A stretch of 64,000 nucleotides of DNA from Thermaurantiacus tibetensis (GCF_015354055.1 NZ_JACHTM010000001.1:558001-622000), one strand, 5' to 3'; positions 29,131 through 37,845 are shown, numbered from the stretch's first letter. The notes: generated by a model from the letters alone, not told the origin. Numbers and translations are program-made.

Positions 29131-29580
29131 CTACTGCGGGGGGCCGCTCGGCACGCCGCCGAAGCTGCCGATGTTGCCGAAGATGTCCTCGATGAGGGTG
29201 CGGTCGCGGCCCAGCGTCGGGGTCTTGTTGGCGTTGGGGCGGATGTCGGCCACCTTCTCGAGGCCCCGCCGCTCGACCGAGGCCACGGTCCCACGTTCGT
29301 CGAACCGGACGACGAGGATGCTCTGCGCCGTCGGCCTGGGCCGCAGGAAGGCCCGCTGGCCGGTGTTCCGCGAGATATAGTACCAGACGTCGTCGCCCCA
29401 CTGGGTCACCGTGGTGGGGCGGCCCAGGGCCTTGGCGACCGAGGCCCGGTTGTCCACGCCCGGCTGCACCGCGGCGAAAAGCTCCTCGTCCACGATGTAG
29501 CCCTGGGTGTTCGCAATCCGGCTGCATCCGGCGGTGGCAAGCGCGAACGTCGCGAGGCCGAGTGCAATCCAGCGGGGCAT
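29131..29580 (-). CDS. bamE: Outer-membrane assembly lipoprotein BamE
   Basis: 149 aa. A lipoprotein signal ends at LATAGC (Cys19 lipidated). The SmpA/OmlA fold follows: NTQGYIVDEELFAAVQPGV, then ALGRPTTVTQWGDDVWYYIS and the strand ILVVRFDERGTVASV. BamE stabilises the BamA-BamD complex that inserts outer-membrane barrels. The C-terminal ~35 residues (KTPTLGRDRTLIEDIFGNIG) are the alphaproteobacterial extension. It is divergent from the cytochrome chaperone with 80 bp between starts, a common alphaproteobacterial arrangement. Confidence 0.92.
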   Translation of the reverse strand: MPRWIALGLATFALATAGCSRIANTQGYIVDEELFAAVQPGVDNRASVAKALGRPTTVTQWGDDVWYYISRNTGQRAFLRPRPTAQSILVVRFDERGTVASVERRGLEKVADIRPNANKTPTLGRDRTLIEDIFGNIGSFGGVPSGPPQ

Positions 29581-29660
29581 GGGCGGGACTCCGTCGTGCC
29601 TTCCGCTTGCGGGCGGAAGGGTCGGGCGCCATATGCGGCGGCGGACGGACCGAGGCAAGG

Positions 29661-30170
29661 ATGTCGCTTCTCTCCCGCCTCCTGAGACCAAGCGAGCCGC
29701 CGCTTGCCGCGCTGTGGCGGCGGGTGACCGCACTTGCCCGCACCCCCGAGCTCTACGCCCGCCACGGCGTGCCCGACACGGTCGACGGCCGGTTCGACAT
29801 GGTGGCCCTCGTCGCCTCGCTCGTGATGCTCCGCTTCGAGGAGCTGGGCGCGCGGCAGGAAGGCGTGTGGCTGACCGAGCGCTTCGTCGACGACATGGAC
29901 GCCTCGGTCCGCGAACTCGGCATCGGCGACCTGGTGGTGGGAAAGCACGTGGGCAACATGATCGGCGCGCTCGGCGGCCGGCTTGGCGCCTACCGCCAGG
30001 CGCTGGCGGCAGACCAGCCGCGCGAGGCGCTGGCCGCAGCGCTTGCGCGCAACCTGTTCCGCGGCACCGGCACCGGGGACCCCGAGGCCGTGGCGGACTG
30101 GGCGCTCGCGCTCGTCGCCCGGCTGCGGGGTCTGCCGCTTTCCGACCTGGTGGCGGCCCGCGGCCTGTGA
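29661..30170 (+). CDS. Ubiquinol-cytochrome c chaperone (CBP3-like)
   Basis: 169 aa, helical. Conserved segments of the Ubiq_cyt_C_chap family are visible: LYARHGVPDTVDGRFDMVAL, RFVDDMDASVRELGIGDLVV and GKHVGNMIGALGGRLGAY. Homologues of yeast Cbp3 assist assembly of cytochrome b in the bc1 complex. The start ATG 29661 has GAGGCAAGG directly upstream. The stop overlaps the DUF177 start (GTGA). Confidence 0.9.
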   Translation: MSLLSRLLRPSEPPLAALWRRVTALARTPELYARHGVPDTVDGRFDMVALVASLVMLRFEELGARQEGVWLTERFVDDMDASVRELGIGDLVVGKHVGNMIGALGGRLGAYRQALAADQPREALAAALARNLFRGTGTGDPEAVADWALALVARLRGLPLSDLVAARGL

Positions 30171-30694
30171 GCGCGCCCGAATTCTCCCACCGGGTTGCCG
30201 TCGAGAAGGTGGCGCGTACCGGCACGCCCCTGCTCCTCGTGGCCGGGGAGGATGCGCGGGCGCGGCTCGCTGCGCGATTCGGGCTTCTCTCGCTCGAGAG
30301 CCTCTCCGCCGACCTCCTCCTCACCCGCGACGCGCGCGGGGTGGCCCTCTCCGGAATGCTTGCCGCCGAGGCGGTGCAGAGCTGCGTCGTCTCGCTCGAG
30401 CCCGTTCCGGTGCGCGTCGAGGAGCGGCTGGCCCTGCGCTTCGAGGTGCCCGCACCGACCGAGCCGGACGCCGAGGTCGAGCTCTCGGCCGAGGCGCTCG
30501 ATGTGCTGCCGATCGAGGGCGGGGAGATCGATGTGGGCGAGGCGGTGGCGCAGTCGCTGGGACTTGCGCTCGATCCCTACCCGCGCGCTGCGCCCGAGGT
30601 GCTTGCCGAGGCGCGGCGCCGGCTCATGAGCGAGGAGGAGGCGGCGGCCATGGCGCGCGCAGCGGGGCCCTTCGCGCGGCTTGCCAAGGGGTGA
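30167..30694 (+). CDS. DUF177/YceD family protein
   Basis: 175 aa from GTG 30167, overlapping the upstream stop. The family (YceD; plant homologue DCL) is linked to 23S rRNA accumulation, and in many bacteria sits before rpmF and plsX. The acidic second half (PTEPDAEVELSAEALDVLPI then GGEIDVGEAVAQSLGLALDP YPR-type ending) is diagnostic. Here neither rpmF nor plsX follows; an aminotransferase gene does, again with a GTGA overlap. An earlier region contains CVVSLEPVPVRVEERLALRF, typical of the family core. Confidence 0.85.
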   Translation: MSAPEFSHRVAVEKVARTGTPLLLVAGEDARARLAARFGLLSLESLSADLLLTRDARGVALSGMLAAEAVQSCVVSLEPVPVRVEERLALRFEVPAPTEPDAEVELSAEALDVLPIEGGEIDVGEAVAQSLGLALDPYPRAAPEVLAEARRRLMSEEEAAAMARAAGPFARLAKG

Positions 30695-31881
30695 CGGCCG
30701 GCGGGCCGGTCCCGCCCGGGACCACCATCTTCGAGGAGATGTCGGCGCTCGCCGCCCGCCACGGCGCGATCAACCTCGGCCAGGGCTTCCCGGACGCCGC
30801 CGGGCCGGACTCGGTGCGGCAGGCAGCCGCGCGCTTCGTGGCAGACGGGCCGCACCACTACCCGCGGATGCGGGGCGTGCCCGAGCTCCGGCAGGCGCTC
30901 GCGCGCTTCTACGCGGAAACCCAGGGCCTCGCCTTCGACCCCGAGACCGAGATCGTGGTCACAAGCGGGGCAACCGAGGCGCTGGCGGCCGCCATCCTCG
31001 CCCTGGTTGCGCCCGGTGACGAGGTGATCCTGCTGGCGCCGGCCTATGATGCCTATGCGCCGCTGGTGCGCCGGGCGGGCGGCCGGCCAGTCGAGGTGCA
31101 GCTCGCGCCGCCGGGCTGGACGGTCACGGCCGAGGCCCTGCGCCGTGCCGTCTCGGGGGCAACCCGCGCGCTCGTCCTCAACGATCCCGTCAACCCCACC
31201 GGGCGCCGCCTCGGGGCTGCGGAGCGCGAAGCCATCGCGGCCGTCGCCCGCGCGCACGACCTTCTCGTCATCGCCGACGAGGTTTGGGAGGAGGTGCGGC
31301 CGGTCGGCTCCGCCCATGTCTCGGTCGCCAGTCTTCCCGGCATGCGCGCGCGGACCGTCAAGATCGGCTCGGCCGGCAAGATCTTCCAGCTGACGGGCTG
31401 GAAGGTGGGCTGGATGCTCGCCGACGCGCCGCTCGCCGACCGGCTTGCCGCCACCCACCAGTATCTCACCTTCACGACTCCTCCGGCGCTCCAGCTTGCC
31501 GTCGCCGAGGGGCTCGTGCGCGAGCGGGCGTGGCTCGAGGCGATGCGGCGCGAGACGGCAGACGGCCGGGCGCGGCTCGCGGAAGGTCTTGCTGCGGCGG
31601 GCTGGGCCGTGCTGCCGTCGGACGCCACATGGTTCCTCTGCGTCGACCTCCGGGCCTCCGGGATTGCGCTCGACGACCGCGCGGCCGCCCGCCTGCTCGT
31701 CGAGGCGCATGGGGTGGCGAGCGTGCCGGTCTCCGCCTTCTTCACTGGCCCGGAGCCGCCGGGCCATGTGCTGCGCTTCTGTCATGCCAAGGCGCCGGCC
31801 ACCATCGACGCGGCCCTCGCGCGCCTTGCCCGGGCGCGGTCCACGCTTGCCCGGGAGTCGGAGCGGCCCAAGTCGGGATAA
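30691..31881 (+). CDS. PLP-dependent class I/II aminotransferase
   Basis: 396 aa from GTG 30691. Fold type I features: the N-terminal INLGQGFPDAAGP, cofactor-binding TSGATEALAAA, NDPVNPTGRRLG, the aspartate in VIADEVWEE, the Schiff-base lysine in GSAGKIFQLTGWKVGW, and the late arginine in GHVLRFCHAK. The closest known groups are methionine/kynurenine/glutamine-type aminotransferases, but the substrate is not decidable by eye. It is translationally coupled to DUF177. A large hairpin lies beyond its stop. Confidence 0.9.
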   Translation: MTAGGPVPPGTTIFEEMSALAARHGAINLGQGFPDAAGPDSVRQAAARFVADGPHHYPRMRGVPELRQALARFYAETQGLAFDPETEIVVTSGATEALAAAILALVAPGDEVILLAPAYDAYAPLVRRAGGRPVEVQLAPPGWTVTAEALRRAVSGATRALVLNDPVNPTGRRLGAAEREAIAAVARAHDLLVIADEVWEEVRPVGSAHVSVASLPGMRARTVKIGSAGKIFQLTGWKVGWMLADAPLADRLAATHQYLTFTTPPALQLAVAEGLVRERAWLEAMRRETADGRARLAEGLAAAGWAVLPSDATWFLCVDLRASGIALDDRAAARLLVEAHGVASVPVSAFFTGPEPPGHVLRFCHAKAPATIDAALARLARARSTLARESERPKSG

Positions 31882-31924
31882 AGACCGGCGCGGGGCGCGG
31901 CCCCGCTTGCCGGAGAGCCGGTCT
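31882..31924. terminator. Nested hairpin between convergent genes
   Basis: The outer stem AGACCGGC/GCCGGTCT (8 bp) encloses an inner perfect hairpin GCGGGGC-GCG-GCCCCGC. It fills the 46-bp gap between the aminotransferase stop and the SDHAF4 stop. There is no T-tract; it probably acts on both strands. Confidence 0.5.
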
Positions 31925-31927
31925 GGC

Positions 31928-32092
31928 TCAGAAGTCGGTGCAGATGCCGCCGACCTCCCAGTCCCCGTAGCGGGTGGGCTCAGGCCCGCCGCGGCCGCCC
32001 ACTTCCGGCACGGGCGCCTGCCCGCCGGCCGGGGTGTCCGGCGCAGGCCCGCCCTCCGGCTCTGGCTTCGGTGCCGGGTTGCATTCGGTCAT
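31928..32092 (-). CDS. DUF1674/SDHAF4-like succinate dehydrogenase assembly factor
   Basis: 54 aa. The C-terminus GRGGPEPTRYGDWEVGG followed by ICTDF is the DUF1674 signature (usually RYGDWEVKGRxxDF). In mitochondria SDHAF4 binds the flavinylated SdhA subunit and protects it before complex II assembly. The N-terminal half is disordered and Pro/Gly-rich, as in homologues. The start ATG 32092 has AGGTGG upstream. The gene is divergent from an SDR gene. No sdh genes lie in the window. Confidence 0.85.
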   Translation of the reverse strand: MTECNPAPKPEPEGGPAPDTPAGGQAPVPEVGGRGGPEPTRYGDWEVGGICTDF

Positions 32093-32155
32093 GCGCCCCA
32101 CCTAGGAAGCATGGGCAAGAGGCGCAAGCGGCGCTCCGGGGAGGCGCGAGGGGGA

Positions 32156-32983
32156 ATGGCGGATCTCGACGGCAGGGTGATCGCGGTCACCGGCGCGGCA
32201 AGCGGCATCGGCCGCGCGCTTGCGCTTGCGCTCGCCCGGCGCGGCGCGCGGCTCGCGCTCGCCGACCGGGACGCGGAGGGCCTCGCCGAGACGGCGCGGC
32301 TGCTCGGCAACTTCCCCGCCATCACCCGCGCCTTCGACGTGACCGACCACGCGGCGCTCGCCGCCTTCGTCGAGGCGGCAGCGGCCGAGTGGAACGGGCT
32401 CGACGGCATCATCAACAATGCGGGGCTTTCGGTGGTGGCACCCTTCGCGGACTGCCCGCGGGAGGACTTCGACCGGGTGATGGCCGTCAACTTCACGGCC
32501 GTGGTGGAAGGCACGCGGCTCGCGCTCCCCCACCTGCGGGCCCGGGGCAGCGGCTGGATCGTCAACATCTCCTCCGTCTTCGGCATGATGGGCTACCCCA
32601 CCCAGAGCGCCTACAACGCGTCCAAGTTCGCGGTGCGCGGCTTTACCGAGGCGCTCGCCCTCGAGCTCGCAGTGACCGACCCGGGCATCGCCGTCATCCG
32701 CGTGCACCCCGGCGGGGTGAAGACCCGGGTGGCGCGCAACGCCAAGCAGATCGCCCGCCTTCCCGGAACGCCGGCGGACCTCGACGCGGCGGCCGAGTTC
32801 GAGAAGGCTGCCCGCACCACGCCCGAGGCAGCGGCCGAAGCCATCGTCCGCGGGATGGAAGAGCGGCGCCACCGGATCCTCATCGGCCCTGACGCGCGGT
32901 TCATCGACTGGATGGTCCGGCTCTTTCCCGAGACGCACTTCCGCCGCATCGGCCTGTTCCTGGGCGGAGGGCAACGCCGTTGA
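32156..32983 (+). CDS. Short-chain dehydrogenase/reductase
   Basis: 275 aa from ATG 32156 (GAGGGGGA directly upstream). Classical SDR motifs: cofactor loop [20 protein letters not shown], catalytic Ser in [10 protein letters not shown], and YNASK. An aspartate ends strand 2 (LALADRD), which suggests NAD(H) preference. A hydrophobic C-terminal end ([20 protein letters not shown]) could touch the membrane, as in lipid-acting SDRs. The substrate is unknown. htpX follows after 31 bp. Confidence 0.9.
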   Translation: MADLDGRVIAVTGAASGIGRALALALARRGARLALADRDAEGLAETARLLGNFPAITRAFDVTDHAALAAFVEAAAAEWNGLDGIINNAGLSVVAPFADCPREDFDRVMAVNFTAVVEGTRLALPHLRARGSGWIVNISSVFGMMGYPTQSAYNASKFAVRGFTEALALELAVTDPGIAVIRVHPGGVKTRVARNAKQIARLPGTPADLDAAAEFEKAARTTPEAAAEAIVRGMEERRHRILIGPDARFIDWMVRLFPETHFRRIGLFLGGGQRR

Positions 32984-33014
32984 AATCCGGCTCCTGCGGC
33001 CTACCTTCGGGGCC

Positions 33015-33923
33015 ATGAACCGCACCCGCACCTTCATGCTGATGGCAGCGCTCGTTGCGCTCTTCATGGGCCTCGGCTTCCTCGTCGGCGGCCGGAGCGG
33101 CGCGCTCGTTGCGCTCGTGATCGCGGCCGCCATGAACGCGTTTGCCTACTGGAACGCCGACAAGCTCGTGCTGCGCATGCACGGTGCGCGCGAAGTGGGT
33201 CCTGACCACCCGCTCCACCGCATGGTGGCTGCGCTGGCCCGTAACGCCGGGATGCCGGTGCCGAAGGTCTATCTCGTCGATCAGGCGCAGCCCAACGCCT
33301 TCGCCACGGGGCGCAACCCCGAGAATGCCGCGGTGGCTGCGACCACCGGCCTTCTCCAGATGCTCGACCGGGACGAGATCGAGGCGGTGATGGCGCACGA
33401 GCTCGGCCACATCCGCAACCGCGACACGCTCATCATGACGGTGACGGCGACGATTGCGGGGGCCATCTCGATGCTGGGCAACATGGCGCTCTTCTCCGGC
33501 AACGACCAGAACCGGAACCCCATCGTGGCCATCGCCGCGCTTGTGCTGGCGCCGATTGCCGCAGCGCTGGTGCAGATGGCAATCAGCCGCACGCGCGAAT
33601 ATGGCGCGGATGCCGCAGCCGCCGAGATCTCTGGCAAGCCGTTGAAGCTCGCGAGCGCCCTGGCCAAGCTCTCGCAGGCGGCCGCGCGCATCCCCAACCC
33701 GGTGGCGGCCCGCAACCCGGCGACCGCGCACCTCTACATCGTGAAGCCCGGCATCGGCGGGGTGGCGGACAGCCTGTTCTCGACCCACCCGGCGCCCGAG
33801 AACCGGATCGCCGCGCTCGAGGCCATGGCGAACGCGGGCGGTTCGGGCCTGGGCGCGCAGGCAGAGCCTTGGCCGCGCCGCCGGCCGCCGAGCGCGCTCG
33901 GCATTCCCCGCTCGGGCTCCTGA
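33015..33923 (+). CDS. htpX: Zinc metalloprotease HtpX
   Basis: 302 aa. This inner-membrane M48 protease degrades damaged membrane proteins. Two N-terminal helices (residues 5-45), the zinc site [12 protein letters not shown] and the third ligand in [17 protein letters not shown] are present, with two more helices between them. The start ATG 33015 fits the family. I did not find an RpoH-like promoter upstream; the short 31-bp gap suggests read-through from the SDR gene. rsmB follows closely, as in many alphaproteobacteria. Confidence 0.95.
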   Translation: MNRTRTFMLMAALVALFMGLGFLVGGRSGALVALVIAAAMNAFAYWNADKLVLRMHGAREVGPDHPLHRMVAALARNAGMPVPKVYLVDQAQPNAFATGRNPENAAVAATTGLLQMLDRDEIEAVMAHELGHIRNRDTLIMTVTATIAGAISMLGNMALFSGNDQNRNPIVAIAALVLAPIAAALVQMAISRTREYGADAAAAEISGKPLKLASALAKLSQAAARIPNPVAARNPATAHLYIVKPGIGGVADSLFSTHPAPENRIAALEAMANAGGSGLGAQAEPWPRRRPPSALGIPRSGS

Positions 33924-33929
33924 GGGCGC

Positions 33930-35180
33930 TTGGCGCCGAGCGAGCCGGCCCGGGCCGGCGCGGCGAGACCCGATGCACGCCTTGCCACGCCCGGCTTGGC
34001 CCCCCGCGCCGTTGCCGTCCATCTCCTGCATGAGGTGCTGACGCTCGGCCGCAGCCTCGATGACGCGTTCCCGCGGCGGGCGGAGGGGCTTGAAGCCTCC
34101 GATCGGGCGCTGGCGCACGCCCTCGTTTCCCAGGCGCTGCGCTGGCGGGTCGATCTCGACCGGCTGATCGACTCCGCCTCGCCACGCCCGCTCCCGGGCG
34201 ATGCCCGCGCACGCCAGGTGCTGCGGGTGGCGCTTGCCGGCCGCCTGTGCCTCGGCACGCCGATGCACGCCACGGTGGCCACTGCGCTGCCGCTCCTCGA
34301 GCGCGGGCCGCGCCGGCTCGTCCATGCCGTGCTTGCCCGGCTGGACCGGGAGCGGGCAGCGCTGCCCGCCCTGCCGAAACTGCCCGAACCCTGGGCGTCC
34401 CGTTGGCAGTCCGTGTTCGGGGCCGAGACGGTCGAGGCCTTCCGTGCCGCCCTCGGCGAGATTCCGCCGCTCGATCTGTCGCTGCGCGACCCGGCAGAGA
34501 CGGCAGAAGTCTGCGAGCGGCTCGGAGGCGCGTCGGCCGAGCCCGGGCACGTGCGGCTTGCCGGCTCGCACCGGGTCGAGTTGCTCCCGGGCTTTGGGGA
34601 GGGCCGTTTCTGGGTGCAGGATCTCGCCTCGCGGCAGGTCGCGGCCCGGCTCGGGCCGGTGAAGGGCGAACGGGTGCTCGACCTCTGCGCGGCACCGGGC
34701 GGGAAGACGCTTCAGCTGGCGGCGGCGGGCGCAGCGGTCACCGCGGTCGACCGCTCCGCGCCGCGCATGGAGCGGCTTGCCGGCCACCTCGCCCGCACCG
34801 GCCTTGCCGCTGCGACGGTGGTGGCCGACCTGCTCGACTGGGAACCGGAGGCCCCGTTTGCGCGCATCCTCCTCGATGCGCCCTGCTCGGCAACCGGCAC
34901 CTTCCGCCGCAACCCGGAGGTGCTGGCGCGCCGCCACCCGCGCGACCTTCCGGCGCTGGCCGAGCTGCAGCGCCGCCTCCTTGCCCGCGCATGCGGCTGG
35001 CTCGCGCCCGGCGGGCGACTCGTCTATGCGGTCTGCTCGCTCGAGCCGGAGGAAGGGGAAGAGGTGGTCGCCATCGCGCCCGAACTCGGCGTGGAGATCG
35101 AGCGGGTCGAGCGGCTGCTCCCCGGCTCCGGCCCCGGCGACGGCTTCTTCGTGGCGACGCTTTCAAGACCGCTCGGGTGA
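33930..35180 (+). CDS. rsmB: 16S rRNA cytosine-967 C5-methyltransferase RsmB
   Basis: 416 aa with both expected parts: an N-terminal NusB-like RNA-binding domain (AVHLLHEVLTLGRSLDDAF to LDRERAALPALP) and a C-terminal methylase with VLDLCAAPGGKTLQLAAAG, catalytic DAPCSATGTFRRNPE and YAVCSLEPEEGEE. It methylates C967 of 16S rRNA. The start codon is TTG at 33930, six bases after htpX, with GAGGG just before it. The stop overlaps the next gene (GTGA). Confidence 0.93.
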   Translation: MAPSEPARAGAARPDARLATPGLAPRAVAVHLLHEVLTLGRSLDDAFPRRAEGLEASDRALAHALVSQALRWRVDLDRLIDSASPRPLPGDARARQVLRVALAGRLCLGTPMHATVATALPLLERGPRRLVHAVLARLDRERAALPALPKLPEPWASRWQSVFGAETVEAFRAALGEIPPLDLSLRDPAETAEVCERLGGASAEPGHVRLAGSHRVELLPGFGEGRFWVQDLASRQVAARLGPVKGERVLDLCAAPGGKTLQLAAAGAAVTAVDRSAPRMERLAGHLARTGLAAATVVADLLDWEPEAPFARILLDAPCSATGTFRRNPEVLARRHPRDLPALAELQRRLLARACGWLAPGGRLVYAVCSLEPEEGEEVVAIAPELGVEIERVERLLPGSGPGDGFFVATLSRPLG

Positions 35181-36223
35181 CGTTCGGCCTGAAGCTTCTT
35201 GCGGCGGCAGCGAGTCTTGCCGCGTTCGCCGCAGGCGCGGCCTATGCCACCTATCTCGTCGGTCCGCCGATCGGCCCCGGTGCGCTGCGCCCGCTTGCCA
35301 TTGCGTCCGCGCCAGTCCTGCTCGACGCGGCCGAACCGGCCCGGGACCGGGTGGGCCGGCTGCGCTTCCTGGGCGGCCTTGCGCTCAGCGCGCCCGACAA
35401 GGGCTTCGGCGGCCTCTCGAGCCTGCTCTGGGAGCCAGCGTGCGGCCGCCTGCTGGCCGTGACCGATGCTGCAAGCTGGGTCATCCTCGTGCCCGAGGAG
35501 GCGGGCGACAGGCTGGTGGGCGTGCGTCAGGGCTGGATCGCGCCCATCCGCGACGCATACGGCCGGCGGGCGGACCGCAAGTATCATGCCGACGCCGAGG
35601 CGGTCATGCGCGATCCGGCGACAGGCGAGACCATGGTCTGGTTCGAGCTCGACCACCGCGCCCAGCGCTACCGGGGCGTGTCGGCCTGCGCACCCGAAAG
35701 CCTCGAGACGCCCGCCCATGGCGTCGACCGGCCGGAGGGCATCCGGCGCTGGACCTCGAACAAGGGGGTTGAGGCCGCGGCGCCCGACGGGAATGGCATC
35801 CTGCTCCTCGCCGAAGGCACGCCGGCGGAAGAGGGGGCCAAGGGGGAGATGGCGGCGCTCCGGCTGCGGGGCGGGGCGGCAGCCCCGCTGCGCTATCCGG
35901 CGCCGGAAGGGCTGCTTGCCACCGCCAGTGCCGAGCTTGCGCCGGGCAAGCACCTCGTGCTGCAGCGCCGCCCGCCCTGGCCGCGCGGGCTGCTCGTGAC
36001 CGTGAGCCTGCTCACCGATGCCGGCGACGGCAGCCTTGCGCGCACCGAGATTGCCCGCTTCGCGCCGCCGCTCCTGGTTGAGAACTTCGAGGGGCTTGCC
36101 CTCCGGAACGAAGGCGGCCGGACCTTCCTCTACCTCGTGTCGGACGACAATTTCCTGCCCGCGCAGCGGACGCTTTTTCTCAAGTTCGAGCTGCTGCCCG
36201 CCGAGGAGGCGGGGCCGGGCTAG
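35177..36223 (+). CDS. Esterase-like activity of phytase family protein, exported
   Basis: 348 aa from GTG 35177. An N-terminal hydrophobic helix ([20 protein letters not shown]) is a signal peptide or anchor. The rest is beta-rich, with [33 protein letters not shown] and [20 protein letters not shown], matching the phytase-like beta-propeller family (PF13449 type). Substrates in this family are poorly known. The gene is coupled to rsmB by a GTGA overlap. Its stop TAG interlocks with the stop of the convergent rpmB in a single CTAG. Confidence 0.8.
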   Translation: MTFGLKLLAAAASLAAFAAGAAYATYLVGPPIGPGALRPLAIASAPVLLDAAEPARDRVGRLRFLGGLALSAPDKGFGGLSSLLWEPACGRLLAVTDAASWVILVPEEAGDRLVGVRQGWIAPIRDAYGRRADRKYHADAEAVMRDPATGETMVWFELDHRAQRYRGVSACAPESLETPAHGVDRPEGIRRWTSNKGVEAAAPDGNGILLLAEGTPAEEGAKGEMAALRLRGGAAAPLRYPAPEGLLATASAELAPGKHLVLQRRPPWPRGLLVTVSLLTDAGDGSLARTEIARFAPPLLVENFEGLALRNEGGRTFLYLVSDDNFLPAQRTLFLKFELLPAEEAGPG

Positions 36224-36516
36224 GCGTTCGCGCGCTCGGCCGCCTTCTTCTGCAGCTCGCGCTTCAGCCGGCGGGCCTTGAGCGAGAGGTCGGAATCGCG
36301 GGTCTTGAGCAGCCAGGCATCGAGCCCGCCGACATGCTCCACCGAGCGCAGCCCGTTCATCGACACGCGGAAGCGGATGCGCCGACCGAGCGTCTCCGAC
36401 ATCAGGCTGACGTTCTGGAGGTTCGGCAGGAACGTGCGCTTGGTCTTGTTGTTGGCGTGGCTGACGTTGTGGCCGATCTGGCGGCCCTTGCCGGTCAGTT
36501 CGCAGATGCGCGACAT
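36220..36516 (-). CDS. rpmB: 50S ribosomal protein L28
   Basis: 98 aa. The family pattern is complete: [33 protein letters not shown], then [20 protein letters not shown] and a basic C-terminus. L28 binds 23S rRNA near the E site. ATG 36516. A TTGACC-N17-TACCGG promoter lies upstream. It is monocistronic and convergent with the phytase-like gene. Confidence 0.97.
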   Translation of the reverse strand: MSRICELTGKGRQIGHNVSHANNKTKRTFLPNLQNVSLMSETLGRRIRFRVSMNGLRSVEHVGGLDAWLLKTRDSDLSLKARRLKRELQKKAAERANA

Positions 36517-36573
36517 GTTCGATCCTCGAAACGGGTGGGCCGGCGCGGCGCTGGCCGCCCGGGCGAGCACGCG

Positions 36574-36602
36574 CCGGTAGCGGTGCGCCGGGGGAAGGTC
36601 AA
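36574..36602 (-). promoter_or_regulatory. Predicted rpmB promoter
   Basis: TTGACC (36602-36597) and TACCGG (36579-36574) are 17 bp apart on the minus strand. The start would be near 36567, giving a leader of about 50 nt. The -10 box is poor, as in the other candidate promoters of this window. Confidence 0.42.
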
Positions 36603-36673
36603 GCGGCCTTGCCCGTGATGGGCTCTGCATGCCGCTGCTGGACCGGCCCTCCGCGCCAGTCTAGGGTCGCTTC

Positions 36674-36976
36674 GTGCCGACCTACGCGATTCACTGCATC
36701 GACAAGCCCATGCAGCAGGCGCTGCGGGCCAAGACCCGGCCGGAGCACCTTGCCTACGTGAAGGCGAAGCTCTCGCAGGTGGTGGTCGCGGGCCCGCTGC
36801 TCGACGAGGCGGGCGAGCCCATCGGCTCGATGCTCCTCATGGAGTTTCCGGACTATCGCTCGGCGGTGGCCTTCGCCGCCGAGGACCCTTACGCCAAGGC
36901 CGGGCTGTTCCAGAGCGTTGCCGTCACCGCGTGGCGGCAGGTGCTCCCTCCTCTGCCAGAAGACCGAGACGGCTGA
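36674..36976 (+). CDS. YciI-like protein
   Basis: 100 aa from GTG 36674. The ferredoxin-like YciI fold is suggested by the initial strand TYAIHCIDKP, the conserved H in RPEHLAYVK, GPLLDEAGEPIGSMLLMEF and the DPYAKAGLFQSV ending. Family members may be small enzymes or ligand-binding proteins; the role is unknown. The last 53 bp overlap the end of the convergent HAD gene. Confidence 0.85.
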   Translation: MPTYAIHCIDKPMQQALRAKTRPEHLAYVKAKLSQVVVAGPLLDEAGEPIGSMLLMEFPDYRSAVAFAAEDPYAKAGLFQSVAVTAWRQVLPPLPEDRDG

Positions 36977-37568
36977 GGTCGGCGGCCAGGCGTTCGGCGC
37001 TCTCGAAGCGGTGGCCGAGCCAGCCTGCGGCTTCTGCCGCTGCCACGTTGGCCGGCTGGTCATCGACGAACAGGGCCTCGCCATCGCCAAGGCCGAAGCG
37101 CTTGCGGGCGAGCGCGAAGATGGCCGGGTCCGGCTTCATGAGCCGCTCCTCGCCCGAGACGATGATGTCGGTGAAGCGGTCGAAGACCGGTGCCGTCGGC
37201 CGGAACATGGCCCAGAATTCGGCCGCGAAGTTGGTAATGGCGAACAGCGGCACGCCCTGGTCGGCAAGGCGGGCAACCAGCTCCAGGCTGCCGGGCACGG
37301 GGCCCGGAATGGTCTCGAGCCAGCGCGGCCCGTAGGCGCGGATCAGGTCGGCCTCGTCGGGGAAGCGGGCGATGAGCTCGGCGCTGGTCTCGGCGAAGGG
37401 GCGGCCGGCGTCATGCTGGAAGTGCCAGGCGCGCGTGACGACGTTGGCGAGGAACCACTCGAGCCGGGCCGGATCTGGAATGAGCCTGGCGTAGAGGTGG
37501 CGGATGTCCCATTCGTAGAGGACGTGGCCGACGTCGAAGACGACAGCCCGCAGGCGGCCTCGCTCCAT
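36924..37568 (-). CDS. HAD-superfamily hydrolase (phosphatase)
   Basis: 214 aa. HAD motifs: VVFDVGHVLYEWD (nucleophile Asp; the second Asp of DxD is Gly, as in the epoxide-hydrolase/YihX-like branch with DxG), ITNF (motif II Thr), KPDPAIF (motif III Lys), and FVDDQPANV (motif IV). The cap is small and helical. A sugar-phosphate or haloacid-type phosphatase is likely; the substrate is not assignable. The gene begins 36 bp upstream of nothing obvious on its strand except rpmJ, and its 3' end overlaps the YciI-like gene by 53 bp. Confidence 0.88.
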   Translation of the reverse strand: MERGRLRAVVFDVGHVLYEWDIRHLYARLIPDPARLEWFLANVVTRAWHFQHDAGRPFAETSAELIARFPDEADLIRAYGPRWLETIPGPVPGSLELVARLADQGVPLFAITNFAAEFWAMFRPTAPVFDRFTDIIVSGEERLMKPDPAIFALARKRFGLGDGEALFVDDQPANVAAAEAAGWLGHRFESAERLAADLSRLGLLAEEGAPAATR

Positions 37569-37604
37569 GGCCTGGTCCTCCGCGGCTCGACCAGGGGCGA
37601 AAAG

Positions 37605-37730
37605 TCAGCCCTGGCGGGCCTTGAAGCGCTTGTTCGTCTTGTTGATGACGTAGGTGCGGCCGCGCCGGCGGATGACGCGGTTGTCGCGGTGCCGCGCCTT
37701 CAGCGACTTGAGGCTGTTGCGAATCTTCAT
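37605..37730 (-). CDS. rpmJ: 50S ribosomal protein L36, zinc-free form
   Basis: 41 aa: [17 protein letters not shown] at the start, a basic core, and [11 protein letters not shown] at the end. It lacks the four zinc ligands of classical L36 and matches the alphaproteobacterial C-minus form, which does not depend on zinc. The start is ATG 37730. A TTGACT-N17-TAACGG promoter lies upstream, and the leader begins within an 8-bp hairpin. Confidence 0.95.
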   Translation of the reverse strand: MKIRNSLKSLKARHRDNRVIRRRGRTYVINKTNKRFKARQG

Positions 37731-37751
37731 GAGCCTGGACCTTTGGATGCC

Positions 37752-37773
37752 GGCCGCGCCGGGAAGCGCGGCC
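37752..37773. repeat. Hairpin at the start of the rpmJ leader
   Basis: GGCCGCGC-CGGGAA-GCGCGGCC is a perfect 8-bp stem with a six-base loop, overlapping the -10 edge and the predicted start of the rpmJ transcript. It may affect initiation or mRNA stability. Confidence 0.4.
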
Positions 37774-37801
37774 CGTTAGCGGGCGGGGGGCGCCAAGTCA
37801 A
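37773..37801 (-). promoter_or_regulatory. Predicted rpmJ promoter
   Basis: TTGACT (37801-37796) and TAACGG (37778-37773) with a 17-bp spacer on the minus strand; start near 37766, leader about 36 nt. Confidence 0.5.
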
Positions 37802-37845
37802 CGCCGGCGGGTGACGGGACCCTCCGAACCGGCTAGGGGCGGGCC

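Noticed and set aside
32112-32155. Upstream ATG of the SDR gene (MGKRRKRRSGEARGG extension)
   Set aside because: No ribosome site; ATG 32156 follows GAGGGGGA and matches SDR N-termini. It could still be real, but is less likely.
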